NCBI RefSeq assembly: GCF_024362695.1
Contig: NW_026063250.1
Location: forward strand, 62,001 to 126,000
Length of the DNA: 64,000 bases
Origin: Pectinophora gossypiella
Taxonomy: Eukaryota; Arthropoda; Insecta; Lepidoptera; Gelechiidae
Reading direction: 5' to 3'
Under the pieces are notes generated by a model. It was not told where the DNA came from. It searched no databases and saw nothing but the letters and a program-made list of their open reading frames with translations. Within the stretch, counting starts at the first letter, position 1. Every line of letters begins with the position of its first letter. The position numbers and the translations under genes are program-made. Positions 1-9,349 of the stretch are shown piece after piece.

Positions 1-1803
1 TGTATGAGCTAAACAAAAATTTAGGGTTTTACATGGTTTTATGTTTTCCAGTGGATCTGGTTAGAGCTATGTCACGCTAAATGGTGTTTTTTGTATTTCT
101 ATTTACTATTCTTTCTAATAGAACACTGTTTCGCATGAGACGGTTCCTCAAAAAACATAATATCGTGTGAGCTAAACAAACATTAGGGTTTTACATGGTT
201 TTATGTTTTCCAGTGGATCTGGTTAGAGCTATGTCACGCTAAATGGTGTTTTTTACATTCTTCTTACAATACTTTTCAATGGAACACTGTTTCGCATGAG
301 ACGGTTCCTCAAAAAACATAATATCGTGTATGAGCTAAACAAAAACTTAGGTTTTATATGGTTTTATGTTTTCCAGTGGATCTGGTTAGAGCTATGTCAC
401 GCTAAATGGTGTTTTTTGTATTTCTTTTTACTATTCTTTCCAATAGAACACTGTTTCGCATGAGACGGTTCCTCAAAAAACATATATCGTGTATGAGCTA
501 AACAAAAATTTAGGGTTTTACATGGTTTTATGTTTTCCAGTGGATCTGGTTAGAGCTATGTCACGCTAAATGGTGTTTTTTGTATTTCTTTTTACTATTC
601 TTTCCAATAGAACACTGTTTCGCATGAGACGGTTCCTCAAAAAACATAATATCGTGTATGAGCTAAACTAAAACTTAGGTTTTATATGGTTTTATGTTTT
701 CCAGTGGATCTGGTTAGAGCTATGTCATGCTAAATGGTGTTTTTTGCATTTCTTCTTACAATACTTTTCCATAGAACACTGTTTCGCATGAGACGGTTCC
801 TCAAAAAACATAATATCGTGTGAGCTAAACAAAAATTTAGGGTTTTACATGGTTTTATGTTTTCCAGTGGATCTGGTTAGAGCTATGTCACGCTAAATGG
901 TGTTTTTTGTATTTCTTTTTACTATTCTTTCTAATAGAACACTGTTTCGCATGAGACGGTTCCTCAAAAAACATAATATCGTGTATGAGCTAAACAAAAA
1001 CTTAGGTTTTATATGGTTTTATGTTTTCCAGTGGATCTGGTTAGAGCTATGTCACGCTAAATGGTGTTTTTTGTATTTCTTTTTACTATTCTTTCCAATA
1101 GAACACTGTTTCGCATAAGACGGTTCCTCAAAAAACATAATATCGTGTATGAGCTAAACAAAAATTTAGGGTTTTACATGGTTTTATGTTTTCCAGTGGA
1201 TCTGGTTAGAGCTATGTCACGCTAAATGGTGTTTTTTGTATTTCTTTTTACTATTCTTTCCAATAGAACACTGTTTCGCATGAGACAGTTCCTCAAAAAA
1301 CATAATATCGTGTATGAGCTAAACTAAAACTTAGGTTTTATATGGTTTTATGTTTTCCAGTGGATCTGGTTAGAGCTATGGCACGCTAAATGGTGTTTTT
1401 TGCATTTCTTCTTACAATACTTTTCAATAGAACACTGTTTCGCATGAGACGGTTCCTCAAAAAACATAATATCGTGTATGAGCTAAACTAAAACTTAGGT
1501 TTTATATGGTTTTATGTTTTCCAGTGGATCTGGTTAGAGCTATGTCATGCTAAATGGTGTTTTTTGCATTTCTTCTTACAATACTTTTCCATAGAACACT
1601 GTTTCGCATGAGACGGTTCCTCAAAAAACATAATATCGTGTATGAGCTAAACAAAGACTTAGGGTTTTACATGGTTTTATGTTTTCCAGTGGATCTGGTT
1701 AGAGCTATGTCACGCTAAATGGTGTTCTTTGCATTTCTTCTTGCAATACTTTTCAATAGAACACTGTTTCGCATGACACGGTTCCTCAAAAAACATAATA
1801 TCG
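1..1803. repeat. Satellite array, ~164-bp unit, 11 copies
   Basis: Units begin (TGTATGAGC or TGTGAGC) at about 1, 166, 327, 490, 655, 819, 982, 1146, 1311, 1475 and 1639, and the twelfth start at 1804 is immediately lost. Spacing is 161-165 bp. Two left-half types alternate (TTTAGGGTTTTACAT versus CTTAGGTTTTATAT) and two right-half types occur (ACTATTCTTT versus ACAATACTTT), so units are not interchangeable. The array probably continues left of the window. It has no credible coding content: the 73-codon open stretch at 897-1118 is a by-product of the repeat. It looks like a satellite or long minisatellite; chromosomal location cannot be told from here. Confidence 0.95.
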
Positions 1804-2970
1804 TGTATGAGCTATAACATTTAAGCTATAGCCAAGAATTCATCATACCACTGCTAATCAATAAACAAACAACGGTCTTAGCGTTTAAATACCGAAAAAA
1901 CACCTGCCTGTTCATTTATTACTTGTTTCATTAAACAGGATTTGCATATCGATCGTTTTCAATTAACTTCGAACAGTTACAACTACACGTAAACTGAGCA
2001 TGTAGTCTATCTACAGCAAGATCGTGACCGCTGACTGCAGCTCTCCTTCTGCCTCCATTTCACTCCCAATCGACATTTTCACCTTTGCTGATATGATTAC
2101 TCCACAGGATACCTCCATCCCCTGCATACCTGGTCGCTAGATTCGGCTGGCACGTCATATCGGTTTGACAGCCAACTCACGTAACTATTGTTGATCGATC
2201 CACAGTCCACTGAAGTGCCTACGATGAAGGGAACAACATGGACAGTTCTACTCCGAATTACTCCAACCCATGCGATGTTCATCCATGCGACAACCCACCT
2301 GATCTGAGTGGAACTTAACTGAAGCAAGAGAGTGATGCCTAATTCCATCTGCCAACTAGCTCCACTTCTCTCCCGTGCACCAGTCGCACCCACACCGACG
2401 TGTTCATCTTGCCAGTTTTCCTCACACCCGTTCACTTGTCTCTTGAAGATTGGCGTCCACAACACCAACGGTTGGTTAGGTCATGCAAGCATTGTTACAA
2501 TTGATAAAAACACATATTTTCATTTAGTGAATGTGATAACCTGTACTAATAATTTGGTCAACTTAGCGATGATAACTCAATGTAACTATTAACAAACTCG
2601 GTACGTGTTTGTTATTGTCAATAATATCTTTAAATTATACAACTCGCTTATGTTTGACAATTACTGAGTAATTGCTTTACTTATTGCATGCTAATTGCTG
2701 AAAATTGCTTTTTATTTTAAATTCCTTAGCTGAAAATTGCTTTTTCTTTCACATTTCTCTGCTTATTGAATGACTATTGCTAACTCATTAGATAGAACCT
2801 ACTTCTCATATAAGTAGGTGGATGCGGCCTCGATTAGCGGGGGAACCACATGAAAAAAAGCGAGCTACTGGGTGTACCTCCTGGGTAGTTTGGAAATCAC
2901 CTGAGATATATATGTATATATTTATAAATAAAAGTTAATATATATATAAATTAACATTAATTTTTTTTAA
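1804..2970. other. No recognisable gene or element
   Basis: This stretch follows the satellite. A moderately GC-rich part (about 2030-2470) contains open frames on both strands (123 codons minus, 86 codons plus) that overlap antiparallel and match no family I recognise. The rest is AT-rich, with a short phrase GCTGAAAATTGCTTTTT repeated near 2697 and 2730. I see no splice-flanked exon that I would defend. Confidence 0.5.
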
Positions 2971-3187
2971 CAGGAAATGCACAATGCTAAAAACTGCGTA
3001 GGAGATTTTAATACAATAGTACTACCAAGCCTGATGTTGGCCGCTATTTCAATGAATGCAGCAGTGTCACAGCTAGCAATCAAAAGTAACAAGATATTGA
3101 GGTACGTTAAATGACGATTACGACCACTTTGGCAAAAACGTATCGCTATAGACTAAGGAAAAAAAATAATATATATTTTATTTACAG

Positions 3188-3322
3188 GAAATGCAGATGA
3201 CAATAAACTGTGTAGGAGTTCATGATTGCAATAGAATAAAATCGACCAAGCCTGAAGTCAGCAGCCCCTTCAATGAATGCAGCAGTGTGACAGCCAGCAA
3301 TCAAAAGTTACAAGATACCGAG
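3188..3322 (+). CDS. Open 45-codon exon copy of the tandem array
   Basis: This is the only unit of the array whose reading frame is open from acceptor (TTTACAG at 3181-3187) to donor (GTACGT at 3323). It reads as a 45-residue hydrophilic segment beginning EMQMTINCVG and ending LQDTE, with three cysteines. Length divisible by three and identical phase at both ends mean it could be spliced in or skipped without changing the frame. The next unit (3410) has lost 5 nt near its start and hits a TGA; the units at 3624 and 3860 hit TAA after 12 codons. Function unknown. Confidence 0.35.
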
Positions 3323-4067
3323 GTACGTTTCATGACGACCACGACTATTTTGGCAAAAACGTATCGCTATAGACTAAGGAAAAAAAATTAATATATATTT
3401 TATTTACAGGAAATGCGCAATAAACTGTGTAGGAGTTTATGATTGCAATAGAATAAAATCGACCAAGCCTGAAGTCAGCAGCCACTTCAATGAATGCAGC
3501 AGTGTGACAGCCAACAATCAAAAGTTACAAGATATCGAGGTACGTTTCATGACGACCACGACTATTTTGGCAAAAACGTATCGCTATCGACTAAGGAAAA
3601 TAAATTATATAATTTATTTACAGGAAATGCAGAAGGCAAAAAACTGCGTAGGAGATCATTAATACAAAAGTATTATATAAACCAAACCTGATGTTGCCAG
3701 CTCCTTCAATGAATGCAGCAGTGTGACAGCCAGCAATCAAAAGTAACAAGATGTCGAGGTACGTTACATGACGACCACAACTATTTTGGCAAAAACGTAT
3801 TGCTATCGACTAAGGAAAATAAATTACATATAATATTTAATTATATATTTTATTTACAGGAAATGCAGAAGGCAAAAAACTGCGTAGGAGATCATTAATA
3901 CAATAGTATTATATAAACCAAGCCTGATGTTGGCCGCTCATTCAAAGAATGCAGCAGTGTGACAGCCAGCAATCAAAAGTAACAAGATGTCGAGGTACGT
4001 TACATGACGATCACGACCACTTTGACATAAACGTATCGCTATAGACTAAGGAAAAAAAATGTAATAT

Positions 4068-4560
4068 ACAGGGTGTTAGTGACATCGTAACGAAAACTTT
4101 GAGGGATGATGGAGACCATGATTATGAGATGATATCAAGTGGAATTTTCCGTCGCAAAAGTATGGAACAGAAAATAACTTAAAAAAAAAAACAAAAATTT
4201 TCATGAATTTTCCGACTGAAAATTCCACTTGATTTCAACTCAGAATTATGGTCTGAATCATCCTCTTCAGTATTTGTTACGGTGTCACTAACACCCTTAC
4301 CTACTTGTATGGCTACAGTATGTACTTGTGCGGGGTGTAAGTGACATCGTACCGAATACAGAGGGGGATGATTCACCTGATTATTCTGAGTTAATATCAA
4401 GTGGAATTTTTCATCGCAAAAGTATAGAATTGAAAATAATTTAAAATAACTAAAAAAAAAATCATGAATTTTGCGACGGAAAATTCCACTTGATATGAAC
4501 TCAGAATCATGGTCTGAATCATCCCCATCAGTATTCGTTACAATGTCACTAACACCCTGT
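4068..4560. mobile_element. Foldback MITE, two tandem hairpins
   Basis: The ends are inverted repeats: ACAGGGTGTTAGTGACAT at 4068 and its complement ATGTCACTAACACCCTGT ending at 4560. Inside are two successive palindromic halves (about 4068-4303 and 4331-4560) with the same GTGTTAGTGACAT / ATGTCACTAACACC arms and the shared inner phrase ATATCAAGTGGAATTTT. The flanks are AT-rich (ATAT on both sides), so the exact target duplication is unclear. No coding sequence of its own. The insertion sits in the intron between exon-like units five and six. Confidence 0.8.
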
Positions 4561-4884
4561 ATATTTTATTCACAGGAAATGCAGAGTGCAATAAACTTTG
4601 TAGGAGATTATGATTGCAATAGAATAAAATCGACCAAGCCTGAAGTTCTTCAATGCACGCAGCAGTGTGACAGCCAGCAATCAAAAGTTACAAGATATCG
4701 AGGTACGTTACATGACGACCACGACTATTTTGGCAAAGACGTATCGCTATCGACCAAGGAAAAGAAATTATATATAATATTTAATTATATATAATATTTA
4801 ATATGTATTTTATTTATAGGAAATGCAGAAGGCAAAAAACTGCGTAGGAGATTATTAATACAATAGTATTATATCAACCAAGCC

Positions 4885-4890
4885 TGATGT
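4885..4890 (+). repeat. Target site duplication TGATGT (left)
   Basis: Six bases before the LINE are repeated directly after its TAAA tail at 8792-8797. They align with the uninterrupted phrase CCTGATGTTG of sister exon-like units, which confirms the insertion point. Confidence 0.85.
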
Positions 4891-4954
4891 GTGCGTGCGT
4901 GTGCCTAGTCGTACACACAAGCTCTGTTAATTTTAAATCCGGAATAGCGTAATT

Positions 4955-5803
4955 ATGTCGAATTTCGATATGAAAGCTGCGTTTAGTGATCTCACAATTA
5001 AATTAGAATCGCTCATCGTGAAAGTTACTGCCCAATCAAAGTTAATTGAGGCGCAAAATAAGGCAATTGAGGATCAGCAGAAGCTGATTTTGGAGCAGAA
5101 GAGGGTAGTAGAGATACTATCTACTAAAGTAGACACACTTGCAAGTGTGTGTCAACAAAAAGGAAAGAGGAGTGCGACGACCTTGACTGCTCACACATCA
5201 GCTGTGAGCGATAAGCCCGTTGCGCCGGAGTTAGGTGCAGATCGGGCGACTCCGTCTAAGGCGAAGTTGACCGATCGGGCCCGACGAGCGTTAGAAAGAG
5301 GTGGTAAAAAGGCGGCTGCTACAGTTGATAAGCGACAGCGATTAGCTGCGCCGGCTGTCTCTGAGCAGGACAACATAGCGAGTGATAATAGTGACCCGAA
5401 AAGCGTTAATGACCAGGACAGTGAGGGATTTATAACAGTGGAAAGAAAAAAAAAGCCGAAGAAGCCAGCAAGACCCAGTATTTTAATAGGTGGTTCCAAG
5501 AATGTGAACACCATAAAAGCCGTAGAAAGGAAGAAATATGTACACGTTTGGTCGTTACATCCGGATACCACAAATGAGTCCGTGCTACTACACGTGAAAA
5601 GTGTATGTGGCTCGGATGACGTAACAATTGAAAAAATCAATCCGAAAACAAAAAGGGATTACGCGTCGTTTGTGGTAGGAGTTCCAGAATCGCATTATGA
5701 AGACATTTGTAATGTCGATATTTGGCCGATGAACGCCAGGATCAGTGAATGGGTTTGGTTTCGGAACTACCGAAAATCTGGAACAACATCAGCATCCCGT
5801 TGA
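4955..5803 (+). CDS. LINE ORF1 protein (282 aa)
   Basis: First ORF of the LINE; it likely encodes the nucleic-acid-binding partner of the retrotransposition RNP. Residues ~10-65 form a heptad-rich coiled coil (repeated I-E-Q/L-I-L-E-Q patterns), the middle is basic and serine/alanine-rich (K/R tracts at ~100-130 and KKKPKK at ~160), and the C-terminal third (from ~185) has a KYVHVWSLHPDT segment resembling a small RNA-binding fold. No CCHC knuckle is visible, unlike many Jockey ORF1s. The start is the first ATG 64 nt into the element. Its 3' end overlaps ORF2 by 59 nt in another frame, implying reinitiation or frameshifting. Confidence 0.8.
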   Translation: MSNFDMKAAFSDLTIKLESLIVKVTAQSKLIEAQNKAIEDQQKLILEQKRVVEILSTKVDTLASVCQQKGKRSATTLTAHTSAVSDKPVAPELGADRATPSKAKLTDRARRALERGGKKAAATVDKRQRLAAPAVSEQDNIASDNSDPKSVNDQDSEGFITVERKKKPKKPARPSILIGGSKNVNTIKAVERKKYVHVWSLHPDTTNESVLLHVKSVCGSDDVTIEKINPKTKRDYASFVVGVPESHYEDICNVDIWPMNARISEWVWFRNYRKSGTTSASR

Positions 5804-8687
5804 TACGATATTATTTTATTATCAAAATGCAAGGGGATTGCGGACCAAGGTGGATATTTTTTATAAAAACATATTGGCGTCAACAGCGGATATAGTTGCT
5901 ATAACGGAAACAGGATTGAATAATTCTTTTCATGATGGGGAGTTAATTCCTAATGGGTATACCATGTTGCGTTGCGACAGAGCGGATGGACGAAAGCAGG
6001 GCGGTGTTTTGTTGGTCGCAACATCACATTATGAACTGAAGCGAATCGCGCCGCCCGTGAATGTAGATGCTGCCGCTTTTGAACTTGTTTGTGCGCTAGT
6101 GTCCCGTAATAAACAATATCTTTGTATGTGTTGTGTTGTTTATATACCGCCAGATAGTTCGGACAATGAATTTATGCACCTATTTTTTGCATTAGAAACG
6201 ATTTCTGTTCAATACGAACAGGTTATTATTGTCGGTGATTTCAATATGTATTCGACATCGTTAGACGTGCAAATATACTTTGAATATTTTATGTCATACT
6301 GTGAATTTCGCCAACGAAATGAAGTTGTGAATAGCAATAATCGTATTTTAGACTTAGTGTTGACAAACTTATCGGATGAGGAAGTGGTAGTGAGTGTGGA
6401 GACAGAGGTACTGGTGCCGGTGGACCCGCAGCACCCGCCACTGGCCGTGCGCTGGTGCGGCGGGGGCTCGGCGGAGCCCGCGCCGCCGCCGCAGGCCCCG
6501 GCCCCTTGTGTGTTAACCCGTCCACAGTGGAATTTTCGTAAGGCAGACTTCTTTTTATTATATTCCACGATATTAACGATAGATTGGTCCCCGTTATACA
6601 GTATTCGTGACCCGCAAACGGCGATTGACTATTTTTACAATACGTTAAATAACAGTATTAATGATTGCACTCCAAAGAAAAAGCATAGCAAGCGTGTGCA
6701 TTCCAGGTACAGTTACCCGGAATGGTACACCAAGGACATTATATGCGACATAAAGGAAAAGGCGGTCTGGCATAAAAAATATAAACAAAGCGGGTCGAAG
6801 TGTGATTACGATGTGTTTTCTCAGTATCGAACAATAGTGAAGCATAGGATTGCTATCGCGTATGAGGGGCATCAAAAACTACTAAACAGCCAATTTAGTA
6901 CCAATCCCGCTTCCTTTTGGAGCTTTTTAAAATCGAAGCGTTCAAAACGCTTGACAAAGCAAATTACTAAACGGGGATTAGCTTTGTCTGAGGAGGAGTG
7001 TGCTGGTGAGTTTGCGAATTATTTCCACTCGGTGTACAGCGACATAGCACCGACCCTGGATGTGTCGGCGTGTGTGCGGGAGGCGGCGTGCGGCAGCGGG
7101 GCGGCGCGCGTGCACGTGCCGCAGCTGCAGCTGGCGGAGGTGCGGGGGGCGCTCGCGCGGCTGAAGCCTAAGCGTTCCGCGGGACCTGACGGGATCCCAG
7201 CTTTTGTGGTGAAGGACTGTAGGAAGGTTTTTGATCAACCGTTACTTCATATTTTTAATTTATGTCTCGAATGTACTTTTTACCCCGACGACTGGAAACT
7301 TACGCGTGTTATACCGATACCTAAAGGAGGAGCAGACACAGATTTGAGCGGGTATAGGCCGGTAGCTGTGCTCTCGTCATTTGCCAAAGTTTTTGAAACG
7401 GCATTACATAATTCAATTTCTGCCCAAGTCAGTGCACAGCTGAGTGACGCGCAACATGGGTTTCGACCAGGTCGCAGTACGGATAGCAATCTTATGTGTT
7501 TCATATCCAGGGTGATGCCGATCGTAGATTCGGAGGTAGGAGGGCAGGTGGATGCAGCTTACTTCGATTTTCGAAAGGCTTTTGATCTAGTGGACAATGA
7601 CGTCTTGTTGAGGAAACTCGCGGCCATAGGTTTCACGAATCACTTGTTAAGCTTTTTCGCGAGCTATTTGCGAGATCGTAGACAGTACGTGGAATACGCA
7701 GGTTACAACTCGGAACCGTATTATACATTCTCCGGGGTGAGTCAAGGTAGTAACCTTGGCCCATTGGAGTTTTTAATAATGATTAACGACCTTCCGGGTG
7801 CTGTTAAATCGGCGGGTTGTTTATTATTTGCTGATGACCTGAAATTATTTATGAAGGTGAAAGACATTTCAGACTGTGTAAGGTTACAGCAGGACATCGA
7901 TAGGGTGGTGCAGTGGAGTCGCGACAATAAGCTGTCATTTAACGTTTCCAAATGTAACGTGATAAGCTTCAGTCGGGCGCGTGCTCCACTGCAGCATGAC
8001 TACTTGGTGGACGGGGCGGTGATGCCGCGTGTTTCCTCAATAAGAGACTTAGGAGTGCGTTTGAACTGTGATTTGACATTTCGTGATCACATTATCGATT
8101 CGTGTAAACATGCTTTTCGGAATTTAGGATTCATCTTGCGTCAATCGAGGGATGAGTTAAGTATAGCGGTAGTTAAAACGTTATATAACGCTTTAGTGAG
8201 GAGTAAGCTAGAAATGAGTGCAATTATTTGGTCTCCCCATGAGAATAAATATTGTCTTATGGTGGAGAAAATACAAAACAAATTCACTAGGTATTTATAT
8301 TTAGTACAATATGGTGTGTATCCTTTCTACCCACTTATGTACCCATCGTTATTTGTACTAGGAATGGTTGGGTACTACCAGTTACAGGTAAGACGGGACG
8401 TGACTTTATTAAAATATATTTTTAAAGTATTTAGAGGACAATTTACCAATCCGGAAATTTTGTCCTCACTATGTCTGTATGTACCGGACAATTATTGCAA
8501 CGTGCGACTGCAACCGCAAATGTTTAAAGTCCCGCTGTCGAGAACCAATCTTGGTTGGTACTCGCCGGTTACTCGCGCGATGCGGATCTTAACGCCCTGG
8601 CCCAGGACAACCCGGACGTTGACCTGTACAGCTGTTCGGTGGCCAAATTCACAGATGTGGCATTTAGCTATTGTTCAAGTTAAATAA
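5745..8687 (+). CDS. LINE ORF2: endonuclease-reverse transcriptase (980 aa)
   Basis: This is the replicase of the element. An apurinic-type endonuclease opens the protein (QNARGLRT near residue 29, catalytic ITETGL near 60, GDFN near 165). The reverse transcriptase follows, with the KPKRSAGPDG fingers motif (~475), FDFRKAFD palm motif (~605), GVSQGSNLGP (~665) and the catalytic FADDLKLF (~695). The C-terminal third is the usual thumb-like region ending near the UTR. No internal stop exists, so the copy could be active. Two GC-rich islands (about 6400-6510 and 7050-7190) stand out from AT-rich surroundings. The ATG used may not be the real start, since the frame overlaps ORF1. Confidence 0.9.
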   Translation: MNGFGFGTTENLEQHQHPVDTILFYYQNARGLRTKVDIFYKNILASTADIVAITETGLNNSFHDGELIPNGYTMLRCDRADGRKQGGVLLVATSHYELKRIAPPVNVDAAAFELVCALVSRNKQYLCMCCVVYIPPDSSDNEFMHLFFALETISVQYEQVIIVGDFNMYSTSLDVQIYFEYFMSYCEFRQRNEVVNSNNRILDLVLTNLSDEEVVVSVETEVLVPVDPQHPPLAVRWCGGGSAEPAPPPQAPAPCVLTRPQWNFRKADFFLLYSTILTIDWSPLYSIRDPQTAIDYFYNTLNNSINDCTPKKKHSKRVHSRYSYPEWYTKDIICDIKEKAVWHKKYKQSGSKCDYDVFSQYRTIVKHRIAIAYEGHQKLLNSQFSTNPASFWSFLKSKRSKRLTKQITKRGLALSEEECAGEFANYFHSVYSDIAPTLDVSACVREAACGSGAARVHVPQLQLAEVRGALARLKPKRSAGPDGIPAFVVKDCRKVFDQPLLHIFNLCLECTFYPDDWKLTRVIPIPKGGADTDLSGYRPVAVLSSFAKVFETALHNSISAQVSAQLSDAQHGFRPGRSTDSNLMCFISRVMPIVDSEVGGQVDAAYFDFRKAFDLVDNDVLLRKLAAIGFTNHLLSFFASYLRDRRQYVEYAGYNSEPYYTFSGVSQGSNLGPLEFLIMINDLPGAVKSAGCLLFADDLKLFMKVKDISDCVRLQQDIDRVVQWSRDNKLSFNVSKCNVISFSRARAPLQHDYLVDGAVMPRVSSIRDLGVRLNCDLTFRDHIIDSCKHAFRNLGFILRQSRDELSIAVVKTLYNALVRSKLEMSAIIWSPHENKYCLMVEKIQNKFTRYLYLVQYGVYPFYPLMYPSLFVLGMVGYYQLQVRRDVTLLKYIFKVFRGQFTNPEILSSLCLYVPDNYCNVRLQPQMFKVPLSRTNLGWYSPVTRAMRILTPWPRTTRTLTCTAVRWPNSQMWHLAIVQVK

Positions 8688-8758
8688 TAATAATTGTTAT
8701 GTCTTATATGTGTTTGTTTCAGTCGAATTGGTTTTTACTGTAATGGCTGAATGTAAAA

Positions 8759-8792
<34 letters not shown>

Positions 8793-8797
8793 GATGT

Positions 8798-8866
8798 CGG
8801 TAGCTTCTTCAATGAATGCAGCAGTGTGACAGCCAGCAATCAATAGTGATAGTGACAAGAATCTAG
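8798..8866 (+). repeat. Second half of exon-like unit seven
   Basis: Continuation of the unit broken by the LINE: the phrase AATGAATGCAGCAGTGTGA matches other units and it ends in a donor (TAG|GTACGT at 8867). The sequence carries a small duplication (CAATAGTGATAGTGAC), so with the left half it is ~140 bp rather than 135. Confidence 0.7.
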
Positions 8867-8998
8867 GTACGTTACATGACGACCACGACCACTTTGGCAA
8901 AAACGTATCGCTATCGACTAAGAAAAGGATATTATATCTATACGTTATTATAAATATACGTTATTATAAATAAATTAATATTATTTTATTTTTAACAG

Positions 8999-9160
8999 GA
9001 AATACAGAAGGCAAAGAAGCAGATGTCATCAAAGAAGATCTTTGTTCCTGCAATGTTTCCGCAGACGATACATCCAACAGAGCGAAGTGGAAGGAAAAGA
9101 CTCGGAAAAAAGACCCCACCACCATATGGGAACAATGCAAGAGAGAGAGAGAGAATATAA
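8999..9160 (+). CDS. Terminal exon downstream of the exon array
   Basis: After an acceptor (TTTTTAACAG ending at 8998) the block begins GAAATACAGAAGGC, homologous to the start of the array units, but then diverges. It stays open for 53 codons in the same frame to TAA at 9158-9160. The peptide is basic and proline-containing (SSKKIFVPAMFPQ, then GRKRLGKKTPPP) and ends in an Arg/Glu run from a GAGA repeat. A poly(A) signal follows. This looks like the last exon of a host transcript whose penultimate exon was tandemly duplicated. No family recognised. Confidence 0.45.
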   Translation, partial: EIQKAKKQMSSKKIFVPAMFPQTIHPTERSGRKRLGKKTPPPYGNNARERERI

Positions 9161-9189
9161 TTTTATATTTTTATTTTTTGATAACATAA

Positions 9190-9195
9190 AATAAA
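9190..9195 (+). promoter_or_regulatory. Poly(A) signal AATAAA
   Basis: AATAAA lies 30 nt after the TAA of the terminal exon, in a T-rich downstream context, consistent with a 3' end near 9210-9230. Confidence 0.5.
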
Positions 9196-9300
9196 CCAAC
9201 AATATCCTACACATTTTTTTTATTTCTTTTTGTGTCTGTCTTAATAGTTATTACAAATCTGTGATGCGAAACAAACTATACGAAAACGTCAATCCACGTA

Positions 9301-9349
9301 CAACGCCCGCGAAGCTGCTTTAGCAGCGAGCGCACTTAGCACCATCTAG
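9301..9349 (+). mobile_element. Helitron-type 3' terminus
   Basis: A perfect hairpin GCTGC-TTTA-GCAGC (9314-9327) is followed after ~18 nt by CTAG^T at 9346-9350, the classic Helitron 3' end. This terminus differs in sequence from those of the blocks that follow, so it belongs to another subfamily. The body to its left is too short or degraded to delimit. Confidence 0.55.

Larger units (their letters stand above)
2971..4890 (+). repeat. Tandem array of exon-like units with splice signals
   Basis: Seven related units each consist of a pyrimidine/AT tract plus AG acceptor, an exon-like block starting GAAATGC, and a strong donor GAG|GTACGT, separated by ~80-120 bp introns. Exon-like blocks lie at 2974-3101, 3188-3322, 3410-3539, 3624-3758, 3860-3994, 4576-4702 and 4820-4890 (continuing at 8798-8866 past an inserted LINE). 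Three are exactly 135 bp, that is 45 codons with symmetric phase. A foldback MITE lies between units five and six. Most copies carry stops or frameshifts in the frame used by the open copy, so this is a decaying tandem exon duplication or a non-coding transcript. It matches no family I recognise. Confidence 0.6.
4891..8791 (+). mobile_element. Full-length LINE (Jockey/CR1-group) with 6-bp TSD
   Basis: A complete non-LTR retrotransposon is inserted inside exon-like unit seven. The interrupted phrase CCTGATGT / GATGTCGGTAGC gives a target duplication TGATGT at 4885-4890 and 8792-8797. It has a very short leader (4891-4954), ORF1 (4955-5803), ORF2 (5745-8687), a ~75-bp 3' UTR and a (TAAA)n tail of about seven repeats instead of plain poly(A). 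Both ORFs are open. The endonuclease plus reverse-transcriptase layout fits the Jockey/CR1 assemblage; I cannot fix the clade without an alignment. Confidence 0.9.

Noticed and set aside
2097..2592. Overlapping antiparallel frames (123 and 86 codons)
   Set aside because: No recognisable family, no splice or regulatory context, and mutual overlap; cannot be supported as genes.
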